In this document: positions 42,755 to 50,822 of the stretch, one piece after another
Position numbering within the stretch: the stretch's first letter is position 1
Layout: the number at the start of each line of letters is the position of its first letter
Source: Pseudomonas frederiksbergensis
Lineage (GTDB): Bacteria; Pseudomonadota; Gammaproteobacteria; Pseudomonadales; Pseudomonadaceae
Length of the DNA stretch: 64,000 nt
Direction of reading: 5' to 3'
Assembly (NCBI RefSeq): GCF_001874645.1
Contig: NZ_CP017886.1
Coordinates: forward strand, 806,001-870,000
Notes under the pieces: generated by a model
The model's input: the letters and a program-made list of their open reading frames with translations, nothing else
What the model was told of the DNA's origin: nothing
Databases searched by the model: none
Position numbers and translations under genes: made by a program

Positions 42755-43341
42755 TCAAGTACAAGATCGACAACCGCACCCTGCAGTTGCTCAACGCCCA
42801 GGTCAACCTGACCGAGACCTTCAACCACGTCCTGCGAACAGCACCTAAGCGTGAATGCCTGGCATTCCGCCTCAAGGCTGAACGCGGCACAGTGGAAAGC
42901 ACTTTTGTCGTCGAGCTGGGCAGCGAACGCCACACGCTGACCCTGCAGAATGACAAAAAGATGCACCTCAAACTGGCCGACTTCATCGAAGAGATTGCCA
43001 ACGGTCCGTTCGACGCCAGCAACACCAGTGCCCTGGTGCAGCGTCCGCATGCAGATCGTCAATACGGCCGCTTCGAAGTCCAGGACAAGCAACGCGTATT
43101 CGAACTGGTGCACACCGGCGGCGTGCTGAGCCTCGACATGGGTTTTGAGCTTCCCCTGCATGTGGCGTTGCATCGCACCCATTCGCGACGCGGTGTTACC
43201 ACCATCTTGAGCATCGGCAATAAAAGCCCGCACACGCGATGCTTCACCCTGTACGACTCCGATGCTGAGATCTACGCAAGGATCATTGAGTCCATCAACC
43301 ACCTTGCTGCAGCGGCCACTCCTGCTGCGCACGCGGCATGA
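42751..43341 (+). CDS. Hypothetical phage protein
   Basis: 196 residues, no recognised domain. Alternating strands with LAFRLKAERGTVESTFVVEL, a long acidic middle, and an alanine-rich C terminus. Overlaps its upstream neighbour by four bases; GACGGAGGG lies before the ATG. Conserved position between CI and KilAC protein. Confidence 0.65.
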   Translation: MIKYKIDNRTLQLLNAQVNLTETFNHVLRTAPKRECLAFRLKAERGTVESTFVVELGSERHTLTLQNDKKMHLKLADFIEEIANGPFDASNTSALVQRPHADRQYGRFEVQDKQRVFELVHTGGVLSLDMGFELPLHVALHRTHSRRGVTTILSIGNKSPHTRCFTLYDSDAEIYARIIESINHLAAAATPAAHAA

Positions 43342-43351
43342 GGGGGACGCC

Positions 43352-43633
43352 ATGGAACGCACCCTCGCCCAAGCTGCAGCGCAACTCGGCCTGACCCGTC
43401 CAAAGCTGGTTGCACTCATGCGGGAGAAAGACCTGCTCAAGGGCAACTTGCCTGCATATCCCACACGCGACAAAGAGTATTTGCGCGTCAAGGACGGCCA
43501 GTGGTTTCACGAAACGTTTGGCATGCAGTACAGCCAGTCGACCAGGGTGAGACAACCAGGCATCCGCTGGCTGGCTGAACAACTCGGCATCGACCTGCCC
43601 GCAATCCCGGCAGATCGCCGTGACGTGGCCTAG
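43352..43633 (+). CDS. KilAC-domain antirepressor-like protein
   Basis: 93 residues from ATG 43352 (AGGGGGA upstream). AAAQLGLTRPKLVALMREKD, then LPAYPTRDKEYLRVKDGQWF and RQPGIRWLAEQLGI match the phage KilAC C-terminal domain. The usual N-terminal Bro/Rha domain is absent. May modulate CI. Confidence 0.8.
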   Translation: MERTLAQAAAQLGLTRPKLVALMREKDLLKGNLPAYPTRDKEYLRVKDGQWFHETFGMQYSQSTRVRQPGIRWLAEQLGIDLPAIPADRRDVA

Positions 43634-43799
43634 GGAATTCGCCCGACAGATCATCGCAATGCGGACACGAGAGGAGCGCAATGCCGCGCTCCTTGAAGTG
43701 CCCGAGCATCTGCGGGAATTGACCAAACGCCATTGCCTGAACGCCTGGAACCACCCCGCAAGAAAACAAAGCAAGGAGGCCACACAAAGCCATGAGTAA
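43620..43799 (+). CDS. Small basic phage protein
   Basis: 59 residues starting at GTG 43620: TWPREFARQIIAMRTREERN, then LRELTKRHCLNAWNHPARKQ. Overlaps the upstream stop by 14 bases and the downstream start by eight. Helical and charged, likely nucleic-acid binding. Confidence 0.6.
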   Translation: MTWPREFARQIIAMRTREERNAALLEVPEHLRELTKRHCLNAWNHPARKQSKEATQSHE

Positions 43800-44109
43800 C
43801 GCAGCCCAAGCTCCACTACGGCTACGTCCCGCCCCTGAATCCACCACCATCGAGCTGCTTTACCGCACCTTCGGTGACGTGCTGATTCCACTGGAGACGG
43901 TGCGCGAGAAGTATTTCCGAAATCTAAACGAGCAAAAGTTCGTGTCTGAAATCAACAGTGGCCGGATTCAGCTTCCGATCACCACGCTGGATTCAAGCCG
44001 GAAAGCGCCGAAATACGCACACATTCGGCATGTCGCATCGCTCATCGACATTCGAGCCTACCAGGCTGACGAAGACATGCAGTCTCAGCAGGACGAGCCA
44101 ACCGAGTAA
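43792..44109 (+). CDS. Pyocin activator PrtN-like protein (copy 1)
   Basis: 105 residues: TIELLYRTFGDVLIPLETVR, KFVSEINSGRIQLPITTLD and HIRHVASLIDIRAYQ, matching the PrtN family that activates pyocin and prophage promoters in Pseudomonas. A long N-terminal leader is extra. A second copy lies 1.2 kb downstream. Confidence 0.8.
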   Translation: MSNAAQAPLRLRPAPESTTIELLYRTFGDVLIPLETVREKYFRNLNEQKFVSEINSGRIQLPITTLDSSRKAPKYAHIRHVASLIDIRAYQADEDMQSQQDEPTE

Positions 44110-44164
44110 GCCACCACCCAAGGACTGCCACCACCAGTCCGACACTGAATCAGGAGCAAACCAA

Positions 44165-44644
44165 ATGACTGCAGTTCAAATTTACGCGCTGATAGCAATC
44201 ATCCTCATGACGGCCGCCGTCTACTGGCTCGCCTACCGGAATGGCTTAAGTAATGGCCGCTCCGAGGGTCAATTAGAGGGTTACAGCGATGGCTATGACG
44301 ACGGCTGCTGCGTTGGGCATCGAGACGGAATTGAAGAAGGCAAAGCTATTCAGCGCTCTGACAACTCGGAAGAAATCCGCAACCTGATGTTCTCACTTGA
44401 TCAGGCTCGCGACCAACACAAGCAACTGTACGCCCATTACGAGCGCGCCGTGGCTGCCTCCAAATTAGGTGAATCAACACGACTGACCCTACTGGAAATC
44501 GCCGAAAAACTACGGATTACATCTGAGACATTCAGCGCCTTTCGCACAGGCAAAAAGCTGGAACGCGACACCCGCACCCTCCGCGACCAGGCGCTCGCCA
44601 TCGCAGCACTACTGGAGCCGGCAGATCAGGAAAGCGCCGCATGA
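44165..44644 (+). CDS. Membrane-anchored coiled-coil phage protein
   Basis: 159 residues from ATG 44165. N-terminal helix (IYALIAIILMTAAVYWLAY), then repeats of the form GxxxG (NGRSEGQLEGYSDGYDDG), and a long helical C-terminal region. Ends ATGA into the next gene. Unknown role; the SEGxxEGYxDGYDDG repeat is distinctive. Confidence 0.6.
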   Translation: MTAVQIYALIAIILMTAAVYWLAYRNGLSNGRSEGQLEGYSDGYDDGCCVGHRDGIEEGKAIQRSDNSEEIRNLMFSLDQARDQHKQLYAHYERAVAASKLGESTRLTLLEIAEKLRITSETFSAFRTGKKLERDTRTLRDQALAIAALLEPADQESAA

Positions 44645-45276
44645 GCCAGGTCCGCCCCCAATTCAACACCCACCGCAACCCGGCTCACGCCCCACCAGCG
44701 GCTGATGAACCAACGCGCAATCGAACTTCGGAGGAAAGCGGCATGCAAAAGGACCAGCACAACACACAATCCACGACCGCTTTGCTCCGCAAGGAAGGCA
44801 GCGTCGACATACTAGAAACAAACAGCCTCTGCTGCGCAGCAGCAGGCATTATTGCCCCTTTCAGCTGCACCACCGAGGCGCTCATACCCCACGAAAAGCT
44901 GCGCGAGGCAGCCACACCCAATGCAACGCTAATCGCTCAGAATCGCCCGCCCGCGCAGCCTATCGTGGGGTATAAGCCCCCTCTGCCTGAACAGAAAACT
45001 GCTCAGCAGCTAGCCGTCGACGTGCTCCAAATTGACGAGCGCGCCGAGTTCGAGAAAGAGTTTCCAGTCCCCGAAGGCGTGCAGTACTGCCGACAACGCG
45101 GGACGTATATCAGCTCACCATGTGCGAGTACATCCGATACGTTCGCCCGTGAGCTTTACGCGTATAGAGCGGGCCTTGCTGGATGGTTGCGCCGATCTTG
45201 GAAGCGAGCCGTTTGGGACGCGAAGAAGCCTGTCCAAGTCCGTCTGGCGATGAAGAAGTCCCAGGAGGAAGAATGA
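44641..45276 (+). CDS. Hypothetical phage protein
   Basis: 211 residues. N-terminal ~120 residues low-complexity. C-terminal FEKEFPVPEGVQYCRQRGTY and FARELYAYRAGLAGWLRRSW blocks are common in Pseudomonas phage early proteins of unknown role. Overlaps both neighbours by four bases. Confidence 0.6.
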   Translation: MSQVRPQFNTHRNPAHAPPAADEPTRNRTSEESGMQKDQHNTQSTTALLRKEGSVDILETNSLCCAAAGIIAPFSCTTEALIPHEKLREAATPNATLIAQNRPPAQPIVGYKPPLPEQKTAQQLAVDVLQIDERAEFEKEFPVPEGVQYCRQRGTYISSPCASTSDTFARELYAYRAGLAGWLRRSWKRAVWDAKKPVQVRLAMKKSQEEE

Positions 45277-45542
45277 ATACACTCTTTTTACTTATGGCCC
45301 AGTACGATGGCCAGGCAGTGATTCCACTGAGCCGTGTTTGCGCCGATTATATGTTTTTGACTGTCGAGAAATTTAAACTGAAATGTTTATCGGGCGAGAT
45401 AGACATACCTATTGTGCGACTAGGAGCCAACAGTCAAAAAGCAGCCCTTGGCATCCATTTAAAAGACTTGGCAGACTACATAGACAGGCAGCGTGAGAAA
45501 GCTGCCATCGAACAAAACAAATTAATGGGACGTGCCGCCTAA
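45273..45542 (+). CDS. Pyocin activator PrtN-like protein (copy 2)
   Basis: 89 residues from ATG 45273, CCAGGAGG ahead. NTLFLLMAQYDGQAVIPLSR, FKLKCLSGEIDIPIVRL and IHLKDLADYIDRQR match PrtN closely, without the leader of copy 1. Last gene of the rightward operon. Two PrtN-like genes in one prophage operon is unusual. Confidence 0.82.
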   Translation: MNTLFLLMAQYDGQAVIPLSRVCADYMFLTVEKFKLKCLSGEIDIPIVRLGANSQKAALGIHLKDLADYIDRQREKAAIEQNKLMGRAA

Positions 45543-45550
45543 ACCAAACG

Positions 45551-45571
45551 AACGGGGCCATTTTGGCCCCA
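45551..45571. terminator. Terminator between rightward operon and cargo cassette
   Basis: GGGGCCA/TGGCCCC hairpin between converging units; T-rich on the minus-strand side as well. It probably ends both. Confidence 0.6.
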
Positions 45572-45614
45572 CTTACTTAAACCCTGTAACGATCAGAAGT
45601 AACCCAGCATCAGA

Positions 45615-47546
45615 TCATTTACTTTTGGTCGCGTTGTATTTCTGACTTCCAATCCACTCTCCGATTCCCCCAGGCACTAGCAGTTCGTATTTAGCTCGGG
45701 ATCCACCGGTGTACAACGCACAAATTTTCCTGTCGTACCCTAGAACATCTCCAGGCCTAATTTCGTTTAACAAGTCCGGAGCAAGCATGACCGAATCAAA
45801 CTCCGCATTTTTCACATTCCCTACCATGCCCAACTGGTAACCGCTAGGTGAGACGTCATCAAGTAACAACAAAGAAACTTTAAGCTTATCGATATCATAC
45901 CCTCTTACCAACATTGCCTCGATTTTCTCAAACACTCCATTATTGATTTGAGCTTGCGCCAACGACTCCCATGAAGTGTGAAAAAATAAAATTCTATGCT
46001 TGGGTTGCGCACCGCGATGAAACAGATTTATGCAATCCGTCATAAAATCGACAAACTCCTGCTTCGATCCGTGCAACAAAGCGAAACGCAGGCCCGCGTG
46101 AGACAGGCGCTGAAACCATTCGAACATCCCCCACTCTGAGTCAACTAGAATTGTCGACGGCCTGTCAGGCACCTTGCTAACATCATAATAAACTACTTTA
46201 GTTCCATCATTGCTGCCACCTTCAAAGGGCAGCTTAATTTTCGTTGGATGAGCATCAATCAGGGGATTTAAGATATTCTCCATATTCTTCCCAGCCCTCA
46301 CGGACAGCGTGATATCCCGCTGACGTATATTTTTGGACCGCTTAAACACAGGACCATTAATACACTGATATTCATCCCCCAAGGTTATGACTGCCTGAGG
46401 ACTCCGATCAAGAATTTTAAGTATTGGACGAGAAAGATCATGACTCTCATCTACAATTACGTGAGCAAAGCTTTCAGGTATAACCTCCTCAGTTAACGAC
46501 AAGTACTTAATTAAGTGAAAACCCCGCACTGGAAATTTCACTTCGTAAACGGGAGGAGATATCGTCGCCTCCCAAATTCTTTCCGTATATTGAACAAGAA
46601 TAGCCACATCAACTGGAGTGACATCTTCCTTAATGTAAGGAAGGTGCCACTTGGCTATATATTTATCCCCGCTTTGGCAGTACTTCTTTACAGCTCGCCT
46701 GCAAATTGCCGTAACCCTAGCGGGAGTTATTACCCCAACAGACCCTATATTCAAAACCCGTGATACTTCAGAATCTTTCAGGTTGAGGTAGTCATCCGCC
46801 GCCTCTACAAGATGTGGACGTTTCGATACCAGTAGTTCCATCGCCAACATCATGAACGTCCTTGCAACAATATGCCCCTGTTGCAAACGATAGGTTAACT
46901 GGTACAACTGGGCCTGGGTTTGTGCGAGCACCAACGTTGTGCATGGATCCATAAACTTTGCCAACGAAGAGATGAGATACGTTTTCCCAGTACCGGCGTA
47001 ACCCTGAATATGAATTGACTCATCCTTTTCTGCTAAAAAGGATCGAACGATAAGATCCTGCGGGGCACTCAACACCAACAGTTTGCCCTTAGGCGTCTCG
47101 ACTTCCGCCTTAAATGCGGCTACTTTTTTATAGTGACGAACTCGATACTCGAAGTCCCAACTACCATCACCCAACAAATATTCACCTGCATCCACATCAT
47201 CTTGAGACAATAATTCCAATCCCGTCTCGTGCAACACATCCAGCCCAGCACTTAACTTACTCACGTCGAACAACCGCTTTACTTCCTGCACTAAATTTCC
47301 GCCGCCCTGCTTTTGCCTAACCCCCCAAGCAACTAGATTAGCCAAGAGCCGTTCAGCGGGAAAAACCATGCTCCTCCCTTGATCAAAACTCGTAAGATGC
47401 TGAATCATCAGGACCGCAGCAATTTCCGCATCAGTTAATACGTCTAACATCTCGAAAGCGGTGTTGGATGCGACTAAAGCATTGGCTTTTTGTTCGCTCA
47501 GCGGGATATATAATTTATCTTCGACACCACTTGAAAATTTACGCAT
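45615..47546 (-). CDS. SF1 (UvrD-like) helicase/ATPase of a two-gene cargo cassette
   Basis: 643 residues from ATG 47546 (GGTGG ahead; the frame allows a GTG four codons upstream). Q-motif-like LSAPQDLIVRSFLA, Walker A GYAGTGKT (about 186-193 of the longer form), Walker B VIVDESHDL (~367-375), motif III LGDEYQCI (~393-400), and a motif-VI-like ALYTGGSRAKYELLV near the C terminus. The first ~165 residues are an unrecognised helical domain. Motifs IV and V are not obvious and the 1B/2B arms look reduced. Visibly A/T-richer than the phage core. Likely uses ATP on DNA or RNA; the role is inferred from partner and position. Confidence 0.72.
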   Translation of the reverse strand: MRKFSSGVEDKLYIPLSEQKANALVASNTAFEMLDVLTDAEIAAVLMIQHLTSFDQGRSMVFPAERLLANLVAWGVRQKQGGGNLVQEVKRLFDVSKLSAGLDVLHETGLELLSQDDVDAGEYLLGDGSWDFEYRVRHYKKVAAFKAEVETPKGKLLVLSAPQDLIVRSFLAEKDESIHIQGYAGTGKTYLISSLAKFMDPCTTLVLAQTQAQLYQLTYRLQQGHIVARTFMMLAMELLVSKRPHLVEAADDYLNLKDSEVSRVLNIGSVGVITPARVTAICRRAVKKYCQSGDKYIAKWHLPYIKEDVTPVDVAILVQYTERIWEATISPPVYEVKFPVRGFHLIKYLSLTEEVIPESFAHVIVDESHDLSRPILKILDRSPQAVITLGDEYQCINGPVFKRSKNIRQRDITLSVRAGKNMENILNPLIDAHPTKIKLPFEGGSNDGTKVVYYDVSKVPDRPSTILVDSEWGMFEWFQRLSHAGLRFALLHGSKQEFVDFMTDCINLFHRGAQPKHRILFFHTSWESLAQAQINNGVFEKIEAMLVRGYDIDKLKVSLLLLDDVSPSGYQLGMVGNVKNAEFDSVMLAPDLLNEIRPGDVLGYDRKICALYTGGSRAKYELLVPGGIGEWIGSQKYNATKSK

Positions 47547-47612
47547 TATCATTCCCACCGAGCAATCAACAAAAGCAGCCTACAAGCCGCAACGCACATC
47601 AAAAAAACAAAC

Positions 47613-48338
47613 CTACTTAAAAAATGTATTTAGCGTTTCTGCGGCCACTTCTTCAGTAACGCGCAGCGGCCTACGAGCATCAGTCAACAGTTTGAGCGCG
47701 TTAATACGGAACGCCACCAGTGTTTTCGGGGCATCGAAGAAAATTCGCATCTCCGTGACAATTTCTGCGTACAACATCCGATTACAAAGCTGATCATCCA
47801 GATAAATGGGTCCATGCCCACGACTTTTGAAATCTAATTTTTCCTGAAGGTGTGAGAAATAACTTAAAAAAACCTGACGTGGCATCAGTAAACTCGAAGC
47901 AAAAGACCTCGCCTGCCACTCCAAGCTGCTTGAACCATTAATAGATGTGCTGGGCTTCAGCCGAATATCCACATGCGAATCGTAAACAACCCCTGACTCC
48001 ATGAACCTACCATGGTCCAGAGCGGCATGACCAATACAATGGGCCAGCGCCAAACGCTGCACATCTAAACTTCTGCCCACTGTAAATATAGTCACGACAG
48101 AGGTACTAAAATCGATAATTCCTAATGCTGTCGAAACGTCATTGGAAAAGATGACGCGCAGGCCCGACTCAACCTCTAGCGTCGAGCATACCTCTTCAAG
48201 ACTAACTCGATCATCACAAAATCGGACGCGACGATATGATTCACTCTCAATAAAATCCGGATCAAGAAAGGGAACAGGAATGCTTACGACTTTTTTCTTT
48301 TTCTTACGTTTTTTTTCTTTTGCCCCAAGCTTCTTCAT
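47613..48338 (-). CDS. ImmA/IrrE-family protein with degenerate HExxH (HCIGH)
   Basis: 241 residues. The family core is present: ALAHCIGHAALDHGRF where HELGH is usual, and EWQARSFASSLLMPRQVFL where the third zinc ligand (Glu) and LLMP helix belong. The catalytic Glu is Cys, so both His ligands and the Glu ligand remain but the general base does not. A lysine-rich N terminus (KKRKKKKK) precedes. A good Shine-Dalgarno (GGAGAAGGG) lies before the ATG. 54 bases upstream of the helicase in the same direction, probably one operon. It may be a pseudo-peptidase sensor, or use a non-standard residue. Confidence 0.75.
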   Translation of the reverse strand: MKKLGAKEKKRKKKKKVVSIPVPFLDPDFIESESYRRVRFCDDRVSLEEVCSTLEVESGLRVIFSNDVSTALGIIDFSTSVVTIFTVGRSLDVQRLALAHCIGHAALDHGRFMESGVVYDSHVDIRLKPSTSINGSSSLEWQARSFASSLLMPRQVFLSYFSHLQEKLDFKSRGHGPIYLDDQLCNRMLYAEIVTEMRIFFDAPKTLVAFRINALKLLTDARRPLRVTEEVAAETLNTFFK

Positions 48339-48428
48339 GACGCCCCCTTCTCCATGCCTCGATTAGCTGCTCTCAGTGGCCCATATTAAGCAAAAATACA
48401 GGAGCCGCTTAGTCTTCGTAGCTATACA

Positions 48429-49523
48429 TCAACCAGCGTTGATCCTGCCCAGCCATTTCCATCCAGAATAGGGATCACCTCGGCCTCGCAGGTGCGTATA
48501 CCGACGCAACGAGTTCCAGTCACGATGCCCCGAAACACTCGACACCCTCGGAATATCCCAGTCCATCTCAAACAGCCGGCTTACCCCTTCATGTCGCAAA
48601 TCATGGAAATGCAGATCCTCAATGCCCAATAGCGGACAGGCCCGGGTAAAGGACGCTGAAATCGACTTGCCGTTGTAGGGGAAGATTTCCTTTTCCTTTT
48701 TAGGCATGGACTGAATGATCGCCCAGGCTTCATCCGGCAGATGACACCACACGTTATTGCCAATTTTCTGCCCAGGGTTTTTCATGTCTCGGACGAGGAC
48801 GGCCTGTCGGGATTCATCGAGATCCTCCCAACGAATACGCGTGATTTCCTCTTGCCGGCGCGTCGAGAAGATCGCGAAGGCGATCATCTTTGGCATGTCG
48901 ATCTGGGCTTTACGTCGTGCCTGCATCTCGAAATAGTGCTCCATCAGCTTATCCAACTCTTCCAAGGTCGGCCTACGGTTGCGTTCTTTGCTCTTGCTGA
49001 CCATGCCCAGTTTGCGCAACACCTTGCGCGCGTCCGGCATGGCCAGCGCATCCACCTCATAACCCCAGGCCGGTCGCGCCACCGACAACACCGCGCCCAG
49101 GTGCGACAGATCGTTGCCGACCGTCTGCGCCTGGACGCCACCGCCCTCCTTGCTCATCCGCCATTGAGCGAACTCCACCAGCTTCTGACTGGTCAGTGCC
49201 GAGTCGTCGAGCTCGCCCAGCCAGGTGTCCTTGATTGCGTTCAGTGTCGCGCTCTTGGTCTTGCCCAGCGGCCGGATCTTCTCGTACTCATCCAGGTATT
49301 GCTCGATCATCTTCTTGATCGTCACACCCTTACGGTTCGCGCGCTCGATGGCACCAGGCTCCGCCAGCTCCGTTTCGCGGCGCTTGATCCAAGCCTGGGC
49401 GACCTGCTTACGGTCGAAGGTCTGGCTTTCCTGATAAACTGTCTTCCCGTCCCGATTGATCCGTATCTGCGCCGTGTAGGCCGTCGAGTTGTCCTTGCGC
49501 TTGCGTGATGTGATCGTGCCCAT
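48429..49523 (-). CDS. Tyrosine integrase (dusA-targeting clade)
   Basis: 364 residues. N-terminal arm-binding and core-binding domains (YTAQIRINRDGKTVYQESQT), then catalytic residues: Arg in STRRQEEITRI, HDLRHEG box, GHRDWNSL His, and Tyr in RRYTHLR. Located beside attR and reading away from it. It recombines phage attP with the dusA attB. Confidence 0.93.
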   Translation of the reverse strand: MGTITSRKRKDNSTAYTAQIRINRDGKTVYQESQTFDRKQVAQAWIKRRETELAEPGAIERANRKGVTIKKMIEQYLDEYEKIRPLGKTKSATLNAIKDTWLGELDDSALTSQKLVEFAQWRMSKEGGGVQAQTVGNDLSHLGAVLSVARPAWGYEVDALAMPDARKVLRKLGMVSKSKERNRRPTLEELDKLMEHYFEMQARRKAQIDMPKMIAFAIFSTRRQEEITRIRWEDLDESRQAVLVRDMKNPGQKIGNNVWCHLPDEAWAIIQSMPKKEKEIFPYNGKSISASFTRACPLLGIEDLHFHDLRHEGVSRLFEMDWDIPRVSSVSGHRDWNSLRRYTHLRGRGDPYSGWKWLGRINAG

Positions 49524-49529
49524 TTCCAG

Positions 49530-49570
49530 TTGCTACATTGCTGATCTCGCTTGCTACATTGTAGCAAGCG
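49530..49570. repeat. TTGCTACATTG repeats and inverted repeat beside attR
   Basis: TTGCTACATTG occurs at 49530-49540 and 49551-49561. CGCTTGCTAC (49548-49557) and GTAGCAAGCG (49561-49570) make a perfect 10-bp inverted repeat with a 3-base loop. These lie in the int promoter region, 116-156 bases from the att core. They are likely arm-type integrase sites or an int operator. Confidence 0.6.
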
Positions 49571-49625
49571 ACTTCGAAAAACAAGGAAAAATGGGTAAAA
49601 ACCGCTGTATAAAAGATCAGTATCA

Positions 49626-50645
49626 ATGAATTTTGAAAAACCTGAAACGCCCGTAAACTCTAGTCCCGCCCGTTCCGAGCCGTCGCGCCGCTTCAGCGTG
49701 GCGCCGATGATGGATTGGACCGACCGCCATTGCCGTTTTTTCCTGCGCCTGCTCTCCAAGCACGCTCTCCTCTACACAGAAATGGTCACCACCGGCGCGC
49801 TCCTCAACGGTGACCACGAGCGCTTCCTCCGTCACAACGAAGCCGAGCACCCGCTCGCCCTGCAGTTGGGCGGCAGCGTCCCAGCCGACCTGGCCGCCTG
49901 TGCACGTATGGCGCAGGAGCACGGTTACGACGAGGTGAACCTGAACGTCGGCTGTCCGAGTGATCGGGTACAGAACAACATGATTGGTGCGTGCCTGATG
50001 GCGCATCCGGTGTTGGTGGCGGAGTGTGTGAAGGCGATGCGCGATGCGGTGTCGATTCCGGTGACGGTGAAGCATCGGATCGGGATCAATGGGCGGGACA
50101 GTTACGCTGAGTTGTGTGATTTCGTCGGGACGGTTCGGGATGCCGGGTGCACCAGTTTTACAGTGCATGCGCGGATTGCGATTCTGGAGGGGTTGTCGCC
50201 GAAGGAGAATCGGGACATTCCGCCGTTGCGCTATGACGTGGCGGCGCAGTTGAAGGCGGATTTTCCGGAGTTGGAGATTATTCTCAACGGCGGGATCAAG
50301 ACGCTGGAGGCCTGTCACGAGCATTTGCAGATTTTTGACGGAGTCATGCTGGGCCGTGAGGCATATCACAACCCGTATGTAATGGCTGAAGTGGATCAAC
50401 AACTGTTCGGCAGCACGGCACCGGTGATTTCGCGGGCCGAAGCGTTGGCGCAGTTGCGGCCTTATATCGCTGCGCATCTGGACGCGGGCGGTTCGATGCA
50501 CCATATCACTCGGCATGTGCTGGGCTTGGGCACCGGGTTCCCGGGGGCGCGCAAGTTTCGGCAGTTGTTGTCGGTGGATATTCACAAGGCCAAGGAACCT
50601 TTGGCGTTGCTGGATCAGGCAGCGGAGTTGCTTGAGGGGCGTTAA
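49626..50645 (+). CDS. dusA: tRNA-dihydrouridine(20/20a) synthase with phage-derived start
   Basis: 339 residues. RRFSVAPMMDWTDRHCRFFL, NLNVGCPSDRVQNN (catalytic Cys) and ARIAILEGLSPKENRDIPPL identify DusA, a flavin enzyme reducing U20/U20a in tRNA. Residues 1-20 (MNFEKPETPVNSSPARSEPS) and the promoter come from phage DNA; the displaced native start encodes a different leader at 5845. The phage thus preserves DusA function while changing its control. Confidence 0.95.
   Translation: MNFEKPETPVNSSPARSEPSRRFSVAPMMDWTDRHCRFFLRLLSKHALLYTEMVTTGALLNGDHERFLRHNEAEHPLALQLGGSVPADLAACARMAQEHGYDEVNLNVGCPSDRVQNNMIGACLMAHPVLVAECVKAMRDAVSIPVTVKHRIGINGRDSYAELCDFVGTVRDAGCTSFTVHARIAILEGLSPKENRDIPPLRYDVAAQLKADFPELEIILNGGIKTLEACHEHLQIFDGVMLGREAYHNPYVMAEVDQQLFGSTAPVISRAEALAQLRPYIAAHLDAGGSMHHITRHVLGLGTGFPGARKFRQLLSVDIHKAKEPLALLDQAAELLEGR
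49686..49720 (+). repeat. attR core (35-bp direct repeat)
   Basis: Identical to 5887-5921. Lies inside the reconstituted dusA, at codons 21-32. Confidence 0.93.
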
Positions 50646-50822
50646 CCGTCACTCAGGTTGAACCTGTGGTCTGTTTTGACATCGTAATTAACGGATAGCG
50701 CCGGGCCTTTCAAACGCCTGTTCTCAGGATGTTGCCGCCCTGGCCGTTGTTACGCATTTGCGCCCTTGAGTGGCCGTCAGCCCTCGGGTAATGTCAACAG
50801 ACCCACAGGATAGAGCACGCTC

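Larger units (their letters stand above)
5887..49720. mobile_element. Prophage in dusA: lambda-type head, P2-type contractile tail
   Basis: A perfect 35-bp repeat at 5887-5921 and 49686-49720 bounds about 43.8 kb. A tyrosine integrase gene reads toward the interior beside the right repeat. Inside are complete packaging, head, contractile tail, lysis, replication and CI/Cro modules. Integration into dusA by a dedicated integrase clade is established for other prophages and islands. The head genes follow the lambda order W-B-C-D-E and the tail follows the P2 order V-W-J-I-H, sheath, tube, E, T, U, X, D. Functionality is uncertain because two genes carry apparent single-base frameshifts. Confidence 0.95.
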
